Notes under the pieces: generated by a model
Databases searched by the model: none
The model's input: the letters and a program-made list of their open reading frames with translations, nothing else
Told to the model about the DNA's origin: nothing
Translations under genes and position numbers: made by a program
Assembly: GCA_002284615.2 (NCBI GenBank)
Contig: MU069568.1
Span: 307,499-338,337 of the forward strand
Length of the DNA stretch: 30,839 nucleotides
Direction of reading: 5' to 3'
DNA from: Dunaliella salina
Lineage: Eukaryota; Chlorophyta; Chlorophyceae; Chlamydomonadales; Dunaliellaceae
In this document: piece by piece, positions 1 to 22,500 of the stretch
Layout: each line of letters begins with the position of its first letter
How positions within the stretch are numbered: the stretch's first letter is position 1

Positions 1-28
<28 letters not shown>
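1..28. repeat. (GT)n microsatellite at window edge
   Basis: An uninterrupted GT run starts at the first base, so its true length is unknown. Confidence 0.95.
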
Positions 29-35
<7 letters not shown>

Positions 36-214
36 CCAGCAGCACTTAATCAGGTCTGGGCAGGGCAACTTCATGTGTCACGTGTTCAGCTCTCCATTGC
101 TAAAAGGACCTGATTCAGAGCTGTAGTAATACAACAATGAGGAAAGAAGGTTCACTCTCGTTAGCCAACATCCCATGGATCCATGAGTCCATGATAAGAC
201 TCCTGCTGACATAC

Positions 215-321
215 CTGTCTGAGCTGCCTCCATCCACTACAATGATCTCAAGGGCTTCAGGCGCGTACATTGCATACAGTTTTTGCACCAAAGCGCATAT
301 GCATCCCTCCTCATTAAGCGC
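215..321 (-). CDS. Family-2 glycosyltransferase, one internal exon (partial gene)
   Basis: Read on the minus strand, this 107-nt exon encodes ALNEEGCICALVQKL followed shortly by EIIVVDGGSSD. That is the nucleotide-sugar-binding start of a GT-A fold family-2 glycosyltransferase: the 'ALNEE' turn, then 'IIVVDGGSSD', whose Asp contacts the nucleotide. The acceptor is CCCAG directly before the GCG Ala codon (plus position 321). The donor is ACAG|GTATGT (GT at plus 214-213), so both ends look like genuine splice sites. The exon carrying the preceding beta strand was not found between 322 and 1384, and downstream exons lie beyond the left edge. The gene diverges from the S28 peptidase gene. Substrate and product cannot be inferred from one exon. 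Confidence 0.65.
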
Positions 322-1384
322 CTGGGCAGGTTTAAAGGAGATTGGAAGGTGGAAGGTTTTTTTGGGGTTTGGTAAGTGTCGGAGGTGCAAGTGGAGGACC
401 AGTGACTGCATGCCATGTCTTGGTAACCAATTTGAAAAATGATCAGGCAATTTCAGAATGATAAAATATGAAATAGAGCAGGCTGGCCTACCAGCTGCTT
501 TCTTAAATCTTGATAGAAAATGTCATGGTATCGCAGAACTGCTGACGCTAGAATACAGACACATGCAGTGGACAAGATGAAAAAGCACCACAAAAAGTAC
601 CTCAGCCCTTATCTCTTGTGCTTCCTCTGCAGGTATCAAACCAGGAAAAGCTTACATCTTAAGGGCAACCAGAAAAAGCAAACTCACAGGGATGATTATG
701 GAGACTTTCCATCCAGCAGTGTCATGCTTTTGATCCCTGATGTGTATCAAGTCATTTGCAGTGCTACCCAGTGTCAGAAAAAGCTGCACATCGGAGAGGC
801 ATGTGTGTTAGAAAGAGCGAAAGAATGTATGAATGAGTTGGGGCGCGAGCTTGCATTAAATTTTTTTTGCAGCATGTCACATGCAAGCACCTGGTAGAAC
901 CCACCATCCATCCCAAGAAGGCTTGCAACAGGCCCCCTAGAAGGCTTGCAACAGGCCCCCATGCTCTTGGGCCATCTCCCCCGCTTTCGTTTCTGATGCT
1001 CCTGCCATTGTTGCCCCCACCACCATGTCCCCCGGACAAATCCCCTGATGATGCTTCACTTTTCCCACTGCTGCTGCCAAGACGGGTATGCCTGATGGAC
1101 TTTCTGCTCTGCCAGGTTAAACTGGTCCTGCATGCTTGCTTGGACCCCACGCAACTCCCCTGCAGTTGTAAGCGCAGTGCTTGGCGAGCGTGCAGCATGT
1201 TTCTTGCCTATCACAGGCTCATCAACAGCATCCAATCACTGGCAGGAACTCATGTGTGACGTTAACTTTCTATGCTGCTCTCCAGGATCCCAGCACTTCA
1301 AATCAAAAAATTGTATGGTACACACTCCACTGTGCGCTCCTTGGCCTCGCATTCGGATTGATTAAAAATTTCATTCGCCACATC
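322..1384. other. Divergent intergenic region
   Basis: This stretch separates the minus-strand glycosyltransferase exon from the plus-strand peptidase start. It should contain the missing upstream glycosyltransferase exon(s) and the promoters of both genes. No convincing TATA box or conserved exon was recognised. A 24-bp unit beginning GAAGGCTTGCAACAGGCCCC is tandemly duplicated at about 917-962. The open frames here show no family motif and are probably chance. Confidence 0.5.
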
Positions 1385-13380
<11,996 letters not shown>

Positions 13381-13501
13381 GCGCAAAAATTGAGGCACGC
13401 ATCGATTACTCCAATTTTGCTCAAATGGATCAAGTTGCATCTCCCCTTTGGTCATCCCCAGGACTTGTCAGACCTATAGCCTTCTTGGCCCCCGCACGCA
13501 G

Positions 13502-13659
13502 GTAGACCTCAGCTGCAAGGATCACTTGCCAAGCACATGGCAGGTGCATCGGGCACCTCAACCTTAACCCACAAAACAAGTGTCTCGGCTTTTCCTGACG
13601 ACAAGATTGATGGAAAGATGCAGCGGATCAAAGCACCCAGGAAGCTGGGTGTGCAGTAA
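13502..13659 (+). CDS. Candidate alternative terminal exon of the S28 peptidase gene
   Basis: The last certain S28 codons end ARAEG at 13333. The next bases, GAAG|GCAAGT, match a U1-complementary donor except for C at +2. Splicing from 13333 to 13502 (acceptor CGCACGCAG) is in phase and gives 52 further codons, starting GRPQLQGSLAKHMAG, to a TAA at 13657-13659. Without splicing, translation continues 15 codons (ending KNACSRV) to TAA at 13378-13380. The same gene already needs a GC-AG intron at 4199 with the same GAAG|GC context, which makes this plausible. The S28 domain is complete either way. Confidence 0.4.
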
Positions 13660-13954
13660 TGCCAAAAAGCAATTCTTGTGAAGTGCTGGAGCATGTCTTT
13701 ACTTAACAGAACTTCGAAGCTGTTAATTTCTTTGTGGCAGCTGGAGGCCAGCTGTCCTGCTAGGAGCCGAGGTGGCTCTGCTGTTTGCAGCAAGAAAATG
13801 TGGATGATGTGGGGCTGACGGTGTCTTCCAGCTTGCCCCCACTGATGTCTTGCATATTTTTGGGTCTCTGTATTGTTGTGGACATTATTGGACGGACCAA
13901 AGGTTATGTGTGAGACGCATGCATTTGCTTCAATGAAAGGGAGTGGTGAAAGAA

Positions 13955-14040
13955 ATTCACAGCTCTTAGAGCCAATGTGCCTGGTTCCTTAACTGATATA
14001 GAAAGAGCTTCCTCTACCTGCGCAATTTTTTCTTACCTCC
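13955..14040 (+). mobile_element. Decayed LINE 3' tail (plus)
   Basis: GAGCCAATGTGCCTGGTTCC...TTAACTGATATAGAAAGAGC...CTACCTGCGCAATTTTTTCTT parallels the tails at 11300-11500 (minus) and 18690-18780 (plus). No coding remnant lies directly upstream. Confidence 0.45.
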
Positions 14041-14395
14041 CTTGGGTGGGGCCCACTATTAGTTTCAGCGCTGACTGTTGGGTCTTTCCTTTATGCACGC
14101 TGGTGGTGTCCAGTGTCGGCGTTGACTTTGACTTTCCTCCCTCACGGACGAGGTAATCAGGCAAGCCAAAGATTTTCTTTTCGAGTGAGGTCAGGAGAGG
14201 AAACCCAATGGCTTTATATCTTAACCTACTTATGAGGGCAGCTAGTGCTGAAGCAAGTAGGTGCCAGTTAGCAAGCCAGTCCAATGAAGGCAGCAACTGG
14301 GAAGAATGGTGGCTCTGTACTGCATGTAAACGAGTTAGGTGTGATCCTACGGATCACAAAAAAAGGGGGCGGAGCCCCCCCTCCCCCTCCACAAT

Positions 14396-14405
14396 TGTGT
14401 GTGTG

Positions 14406-14470
<65 letters not shown>

Positions 14471-14580
14471 NNNNNNNNNNNNNNNNNNNNNNNNNNNNNN
14501 NNNNNNNNNNNNNNNNNNNNNNNNNNNNNNNNNNNNNNNNNNNNNNNNNNNNNNNNNNNNNNNNNNNNNNNNNNNTGTGT
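14396..14580. repeat. (GT)n microsatellite containing a 105-bp N gap
   Basis: A GT run from 14396 to 14470 is followed by N from 14471 to 14575 and then TGTGTGCATG. The assembly evidently broke in the repeat, so its true length is unknown. The open frames reported across it are not genes. Confidence 0.98.
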
Positions 14581-14905
14581 GCATGTAGAAAAGAAAAAGA
14601 AGAACTATGCAGGCAGTGAAAACACTCCCCACATCATTTAGGAAAAAAGGAAACCTAGGGCCAAGGCACTATGTATCCACTTCACCAAGAGAAAATGAGA
14701 ACTTTTTTGAAAAGAGGTCAGCAGGGATCAGGAGGGTTACTGGCAGTAGTACGTATCTGATCTTGTTGATGAGAGTTGAAAGAAGTCTTCCCCAAAGCTC
14801 GTCTAGTACTAACAAGTTTGACAGAATGAGCATGAAGCTTCAGAGCAAGCTTGGTGGGAGACAATTTTCTGACATATTCTTGCGGTAAGGTCCATTGGGG
14901 CATTC
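14580..14905 (-). mobile_element. LINE C-terminal tail and 3' end (minus), abutting the (CA)n tract
   Basis: On minus, about 14845-14720 encodes LALKLHAHSVKLVSTRRALG and, downstream, SNPPDPC. KLVSTRRAL corresponds to KLVTTRRTI in the copy at 11508-11540. A non-coding tail ending GCATAGTTCTTCTTTTTCTTTTCTAC leads straight into (CA)n (the complement of the GT tract at 14396-14580). The upstream nuclease-like part is too decayed to read. Confidence 0.55.
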
Positions 14906-15284
14906 TTAGTGGGTACCTAAGTCTCTAGGTTGAGGAGTTCTGGAACAGTAGGGCACCACCAATTAATCTTTTCTGGTCACCTGGGCAGTCCTTTCGAGGT
15001 CGCACGTCAAAGTGCTCATAGCCTGCCTTCGAATTTCTGCCATTTTCACAGCATGAAGCTGCCTCCATTACTCAAAGAGTCCAGGAAAATTGCATTCAAA
15101 AAGCAGTGCAGATCGGAGCCTTTGACCATCTTCTCCAATTGCCTGAGGCCTCAATGCCCACAGTTGCTTTATTCAGGCATGGCAACAGAATCCGAGCCTC
15201 GCGTCAAAATCAATTTTACTAAACCATTGATTTACAACACTTAGCTTCGTCTAGTAAAAGGCGACCATTAAAATTTCAAAATAA

Positions 15285-15809
15285 GGGCGCGTTTACATTG
15301 GTGGATTAGGATGAAGGTAATTTATCCCATCTGGATAGTCTCTATTAATCCAATCGATCGTTCTTAATCCGGTTTGCGTTTACAATACCCGCGTTTACTT
15401 CTAATTTTGACCGCACTGCTGGCCAAAGAGGCTCTGCTTTGGCACTTTGTGAAGTTCATTCACAACTTGTGAATCACAAGTGCTGAAGTTTCCTGTGAGC
15501 GCCTGGGGGGGGCATCCTTGGGGGGTCCCGCGTACAGCTGTTGCTGTGGAATGTACATCCAGGCCTGGAGACACCATGCAGGTTATTGTAGAAGACGCAG
15601 GGAAGCGCACCATTTAGAAAAGCCATTTGACCCTTGCAACAATTAATCCATCTCCAGTTTTCTTAATCCTAAGGGGGGGGCAGGATTAAAGAAACCAGTT
15701 TTCTCAATCCATTTTTTTGGCAATGATCCACGTTTGTAAACGCAAATATAGATTAACTGTCTTTAATCTCATTCATCTTAGACCTCGATCCGCCGTTGTA
15801 AACGCATCC
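15285..15809. mobile_element. Non-autonomous DNA element with GCGTTTAC inverted repeats (~525 bp)
   Basis: The left end GGGCGCGTTTACATTGGTGG and the reverse complement of the right end, GGATGCGTTTACAACGGCGG, align over about 22 bp with 5 mismatches. GCGTTTAC recurs inside (15376, 15391), and its complement GTAAACGC is at 15736 and 15798, giving a nested inner pair. No ORF for a transposase is present. The target duplication was not resolved. A partial relative is at 2001. Confidence 0.65.
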
Positions 15810-16231
15810 AAAGATGTTCAAGTTGCCCAGGACATCATTCGCTCAGGTGGTGATACCAGAGTTCCTGTACTCTCCGTTAAAAATAGGGAGCTGTTTAACC
15901 GGTCTTCGTGAGACTCTCAGTGTAGTTCAAAGAGAAGCTGTACAGAAACTGTGCTTGCTGGGCGGTCGCCGTTTGGCACACAGAGAAGAGGGGAAAACAT
16001 GATGGATAATACATTTATTCAAAGCCATCGGTGGGATTTATCTTCCGTCTCGGTATAGAGGTTTTCAGGTAAACCAAAAATGTTTGGATGAATGGGTCGC
16101 GTTGGACGTAACATGGTATAACAGTTCGAAATTCTTTCATAGATTTCCGATGACCGAAAGGCACCGGGCCGACCGGTGTACACTTCCTCCTTGAGTAGAC
16201 GCACATCTCCCATCCTTGCATTGCGGGCAGG

Positions 16232-18902
16232 ATGGCAGAACCCACGGGGGAGGTGAGCCCGCCCTTCATCACCAGCCTTATGAGCTTCATGCTCTTCTCG
16301 CTGGTGTTCCTGCTGGGCTGGATCCGGGACACCTTTGAGGGCTACAAGGGCACCACGAGGAAGGTGAGTGTGTGCCACAGGGCAGGACCCCCTCAGTTTG
16401 CAGCAGTTTGCAAGCAGGATGTGTATGTTTCCTGGCAGAAAGCCTGTGTGTGCAGGGTCCGCTGCATTATTATTTCCTGCAGTTCCTGCAGTGCCACCCT
16501 CACCCCTGCTGCTTGGACTTGTTGACTTGTGTGCATCAACACCGAGGACTCATGCACACAACACCGTTGACCATGTTTTGCATAACATTTCATGTTGTCT
16601 TCCATTCTGAACAGGGTTATGCTCCTTTGAGAGAGCCGCAGGAGGACTTCTATCAGCGCCGCGTCTTCTCGCGCATCAAGGTGCGTGCTTGCACGGCCGG
16701 CATACCGCCAAGCGTAACACAAACACCTGGGCTGCTGGCAGCCGGAAAGTGCGCACTCGACTGCCTCAAGCTTTCAAGTTGGAATGGGGCGGACCTCGCT
16801 GACCGCGGGTTACTCCTGTGCCTTGGTTTTTGCCCCCTTACCGCACAGGACTGTTACAACCGGCCCATTGCCAGTGCCCCTGATGCCTGGATTGATGTCC
16901 TGGACCGCACAAACCTGTGCCACTCCAGGTAAGGCAGGTGCCCGGCTTCTTCATGTTCATGGGTTGAGTGCTAGCAAATGAAATGTTGACCCAGAGCTTC
17001 AGCTTGAACTCTGCTGTGGCACACTGCTGTGTGAACTCACATGCACATGCACATTTCCATGCATGCAGTGGCTTCAAGGACCTCAAGGTCCATGAGACCA
17101 AGCAGCACTGCCTCAACCTGAGTAGCTACAACTACCTGGGCTTTGCAGCAGCGGATGCTTACTGCACCCCCCAGGTGCAGGCCACCACTCAGAACCTGGG
17201 GGTCAGCAGCTGCAGCTCACGCAGCGATGCAGGTGTGTGCAAGCGTTGCTGAGCCTCATGGATAAATGGCAACAGCGAATCTGAGGCATTCTTAGCAAGC
17301 AGCAGACACACTGTAGCATATTACTGACAGCGAATTGTTGACAAATGTGGGCTGCTGACTCCACAACACCTGCTTTCCCTTTAATTGCACCAGGCACCAC
17401 CCCTGCCCACGAGGAGCTTGAGAAGCAGACTGCAGCATTCGTGGGCAAGGAGGCTGCAATCACATTTGGCATGGGCTATGCCACCAACTCGGCAGTCATC
17501 CCAGCCCTGATGGGCAAGGTGGGATGCAGAGGAGGATTCAATGCCCTTTGATGGGACTCATTTCGTGCAGCTGCACCTACATGCATGCTCCTCAGCGTTT
17601 TCCAGGCGTGCATCGAAGGCAGCTATGTCTTGATGGGGCAGCCAAGCATCTGTCCTAAGGAAGGCTGCCTGGCTTTGGCAAGCACTGCGCCCTCAGCTGC
17701 ATAGCAGCAACAAAGCAGCACAGCTGAGCAACATAGCTAACTTGGCATGGCATGTGTGCAGGGCTGCCTAATCATCAGTGACCAGCTCAACCACGCCTCC
17801 ATCGTGTCGGGAGCGCGCGCATCTGGGGCGAAGGTCAAAGTCTTCCGTCACAATGATGTAGAACACCTGGAGCGCGTGCTGCGCACCAGCATTGCGGAGG
17901 GGCAGCCGCGTATGAACAGGCCCTGGAAAAAGGTATGCGAACACTTTATTTGGAATTTAAATTATAAGGTAGGGGAGTGGCCAGGCTTCTTGGGCAGGTG
18001 CGCTGGGTTCCTGGTAACAACAGGGTTCGCTTTTCTTCCGCTTTTCTTACAAGGGCCTGCATATCTGGACATCCTTGATTATCATTGATGAGCGCAACAC
18101 ATTAATGAGCGCAATGCGCTCACCCTGAATCTGGTGGTTGATTGTGCTGAACCCCTCAGCTTTGACAAATCGTACATAATTTATATCATCCCGCATAAAA
18201 TTTTGTCTTTAGTGGGTGTGACTGACACCAGGAACGACTAGTTTCTCTGAGCATGAGGGAAGGTGAGAGCATGAAGGACCCAATTTTTTCCTGAAGTTTC
18301 TAATAATTTATGAAGGGCCCATGGCGCCTGTGGGGTGTTTACAGCTGAAACCAGGGTGCTCCCTGAACCTCTCTGTGAGGGAAAGCAAGAGCAGCAGCAG
18401 ACGGCATGGGCCATTCAGTTCAACCTGCAGGTCACGCTGCAGGGCAAAATGCAGAGCAGCATTCCTCAAGATGTGGAGTAGTAAGGAAGGTGATTCCTGG
18501 GGTGGATCCTGTATGGAAGGAAGTTCATGTGCAGCGGTGCTGCAAAATTGCAGCTTGCAAACGTTACAATTTTGCAGCTGGACCTTACGCTGACTGCGAG
18601 CCCTTGAAACCAGCCTTCCTTGGAGGGATGCAAGCAGTTTCTGAGCAGATTGTTGGCCTTTTTTGTTTTGTGCCTTTCACTTTTGGCTCTTTGGAGCCAA
18701 TGTGTCTTCTTTCTTCAATCAAAGTTGGAAGGCTTTCCTCTGCCTACTTAGATTATTTTTTCTTTCTTGTTCATCAAGGAGTGCAGATGACCCTCACGTA
18801 TTTTCAAAGAGCAACATTTCCCTTTGAGGGAAAAGGATGAAGTCTGAAAGAAGGCTTTGTTTTAGCAGCAGCATGTGCAGCCAGGTTTCATTATTCTAAA
18901 AG

Positions 18903-18979
<77 letters not shown>

Positions 18980-19455
18980 GAACAAATGAATGAATGGATG
19001 CAAGCAATCACAAGTAGGAGCAGTGTGGAGACTTCCGCTTATTTTTTGCACAGAGTAAAATTAGGCAGAAAGGGGGACTGATTTCCCCTGTGGAGACATG
19101 CAGAGCATCCAAAGAAATGGTATGAAAAAGGGTTGGTGGTGGCAATGCGGCTGTATGCCAGGGTCGTTCCCACCCATGGTGCTTGTGGACTAGTTCCACT
19201 TGGGTAGCTTTTCCTGAGGAGGGTGCAGTCCTGCAAGCCAAATCACCTCCTCTGGCAGCACTTCAATGATTCAATGATTTAGCAGCACGCTCGCTGCATC
19301 ATGTGTGTGTGTGTGTGTTGCACGCTCACATGTTGCACGCGTGTTGCACGCTCACATGTTGCACGCGTGTTGCACGCTCACGTGTTGCACGCTCGCTGCA
19401 ACACGCTTATGTGTTGCAGCGTTCACGTGTTGCACGCTCGCTGCATCATGTGTGT

Positions 19456-19501
<46 letters not shown>

Positions 19502-22500
19502 CTCTCTCTCTCTTAATGCGCAGATCATGATCTTTGTGGAAGGTATTTACTCAATGGAGGGCGAGGCCTGCTGCCTTTCGCGTATTGTGGAGGTGAAGAA
19601 GAAGTATGGCGTGTACCTGTACCTGGATGAGGCGCACAGCATTGGTGCATTGGGCAAGCGTGGGCGTGGGGCATGCGAGCACTGGGGTGTGGATCCTGCA
19701 GATGTGGACATCATGATGGGTGAGTAGCATGCAGCGGGGGCTGGCCAATTTCAAGCGAATTTGCCATAGAGGTTGAACTCCCCTTGCTGAAAAGCTGATA
19801 CATGTATGGGGATATACACACATGTATACAGGGGATTGGCCAACCCTGTAAGCAACCTGATTTGTTGGGCTGGCTGATCGTGTACATTGATGCCACACGG
19901 TTGAGTTGTTTTGCAAGGGAGGAGGTAAAACGTTTGGTATAAAAATGAGGTCGGCCCACCTTCCTCTTTCAACAGCCTGAAATGAAAGGAGGCAATGGGG
20001 TAATTGAATTGGAAAGGGGCCAGGCTATGACATAATGCTTGTGCACATCGGGTGCATGGATCGTACAACTGGGCAGCAGGTTGCAGCAGACTGAAGCACA
20101 GTCTGATGGTGCAAGGCAAGGATGGGGCATACGTGAAAATGCGTATTTCAACATATCGCTAAAACTGGCATTTCACTGCGAATGCTTCAAATGCAAATGC
20201 AAAAATTGCCTAGAATGTTGGCACTTGTAGTTCGTTCGTTTGCGACGCACGCGTCTTTCTCGTGCTTGGATCGCGTACAGCTCCTCCCAATTTCACGCAT
20301 GACCCATCCCTGGTGCAAGGTGTCGTGCAGCAGTGCATGGCAGCCTTCGCCCTGTATGCTGCTCATAGTTCGTTGTTGTGGAGAGCTGCTTTTCCCATTC
20401 CACATGCTGTGACTGTAGGCACGCATGAATTTTGCGGGGGGCTCCGCCCTGGGCTGTGGATCCTGTCTGCCTGCCTTGCAGGCTTACAAGTTTTGCATGT
20501 AGAAGCCAAAAGTCGAAGTGTATGACTGCTACGCCATCAATAAAGGTGCTCAAAAAAGTGAAATGGAAATAGTTACATAAAATACACCATCCCACAACAA
20601 TAGTGTTTCCGGAGGGTGCGGGATGACCGCGGGCAACACAAGAAATTGTTGTTTTTAAGCATGTGGAAAAGTGCACAAAAATGAATATTAATTGTTTTAC
20701 GGAATTTTTAGTGAAGGACAAATGAAGCTTTAGAGGTGCATCGGGGCTATAAAGAAGCTCATTGAATGCTCTTCGAATTAGAGGGTGAATGACAGCAGCA
20801 CACCTAAACGTTTAGCCACTTAAAGCTGCTGGTCGTGCTCTCTCCAACAGCTCTAGCAAATTGCTTGGTGCAAGCGATTGTGTCTTGCGCATCCTCATGT
20901 GCAGGCCCTCCAAGAGCAATGCTGCTACCTGCTGTTACACTGTTACAGCTGCTGTTCTAGGCAGTTTCATACAGGCAGTTGTACTTCACAGCTCACGAGT
21001 TCCAAGGCATTCAGGGGACGATTGCCCCTGCACAGGATTCCAAAAATACTGTGCAGCACCTTGATAATTACGCAAAACAAAAATTCTTTGAGCCGTGCGT
21101 AATGCTTTAATAATTATGTAGAAGGGGTTTGTGGAGTAGGTGCGCAATGAACAAAATAATTGGCTGGGATGGGGTGCGTGCATCATGGTGAAATTAACTC
21201 GAAATTTTCATGGATAGATTCGTGAATAAGATAGGTGCGAGGGAGAGGGAAAGAGGCCAGGGAGCAGGAAGAGAAACAAGGAAGGAAAGTGTCGGGAAGC
21301 AATCAAAGGATGCACAAGAGCATAAAAGGAAGCGTGAAAAGCAGCATGAGACATCAAAGAAGCAACAGGTGGCGCATGGTGCCAGGTCAATGGCAAAGAT
21401 GCAGGATTGTGATGGGATGAACAATCCACAACAAAGTCAAAGATGAAGTGACCTCCATTGTTAGAGCATGGTAGCTTGCAAGGAAGACGCATGTAAGACA
21501 CTGTCCTCAAAGCCCGAAAATACATGAAGATGAACCGTTTAAAGGACAAGTAAGTTGCATCACGGGGAAGTACTAGCTGTCAATTAGGGTGCAGAGTGAG
21601 GGTTGCGCAAACAATTAAAAAAGCCCAGGTTTTGGGAAATAGATGCGCAATGAGGTTGCGCAGCTAAAATCTGCTTTGATATGAATGAGGGTACGCAATG
21701 GCTGCGCAATGGAAATGTTCAATTTAAAAAGAAAGGGGTGCGCAGGGGTCAGGGTGCTGGACGGTAAACATTGAAGGGGATGGAAAATTAAGGCGAGAAT
21801 CACATAGTCATTTCTTGGAGGGGTGTGGAACGGTAATATTTATGTACAGTAAGTTATTTTTGTAGCACCATGCAGGTGGTATCCGCTTGTTGGACAAAGC
21901 TGCACCAAGTTTTTGATGGTTTCAGGTTTAAAGTTGGAACAAGCGCCAACAATAACGTGAAGATCCAAAACTATCTGCCTTGCAGGCACCTTCACCAAGT
22001 CGTTTGGCTCCTGTGGCGGCTACATTGCAAGCTCCAAGGCCGTCATCGACTACTTGCGCCGCCACAGCCCTGCACACCTGTACGCCACAGCCATGTCCCC
22101 TGCAGCTGTGCAGCAGGTACATGGGGCAGTCGAGGGCAGCTCGCAGCCCTTTTGCTTTTTTGAGTCAGTGCCTTGCAGGTGACCCTTGCTCTGCCTGTCA
22201 TGTTTTTGGCCCTGTCATGCAGCCGCTGCGTATGGGGGGTGTGAAGGGAGCATCGGCACACAGGAACATGTGGTTTGTGTCTTACCTCATTAGAAGACAT
22301 TGAGAGGCGTGACGCTGCTGCATCGTGGGCTCTCTGGTTTCACCTGTCCCTTCACACTAAGTGGTAGCACTTTCATAGGAAGGGTGTTTCAACATGGCCC
22401 ACTGCTGCTTCGTCCTCCAGACCCATACTGGGGCTGCAACTGCTCCAGCCATTCAAGAATCTCACTCCTTTGCTCTGTCCTTTGAACCTGCGTTGAGGCT

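Larger units (their letters stand above)
13381..16231. other. Intergenic region between peptidase and LCB2 genes
   Basis: It holds the peptidase 3' flank (possibly including a terminal exon to 13659), a plus-strand LINE tail (13955-14040), a (GT)n tract with an N gap (14396-14580), a minus-strand LINE tail (14580-14905), a TIR element (15285-15809) and about 420 bp before the LCB2 ATG. No recognisable core promoter element was identified in that 420 bp. A GGGGGCGGAGCCCCCC hairpin lies at about 14366-14382. Confidence 0.7.
17933..19523 (+). other. LCB2 intron 6 and its contents
   Basis: The donor is AAAAAG|GTATGC and the acceptor GCGCAG|ATCATG. It contains unclassified sequence, a LINE tail (18690-18780), (CT)n (18906-18977), a short tandem TTGCACGC repeat (19310-19450) and a (CA)n/(TC)n tract that supplies the pyrimidine tract of the acceptor. 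Confidence 0.85.

Noticed and set aside
867..1259. 130-codon plus-strand open frame upstream of the peptidase gene
   Set aside because: Pro/Cys-rich, no family motif, no splice link to the signal-peptide exon; probably chance.
16015..16378. Minus-strand open frames overlapping LCB2 exon 1
   Set aside because: Antisense shadows; the plus strand encodes the conserved LCB2 N-terminus with a good donor.
21210..21446. Lys/Glu/Arg-rich open frame in LCB2 intron 7
   Set aside because: Purine-rich low complexity, with overlapping open frames in more than one register, no domain and no splice sites connecting it to LCB2.
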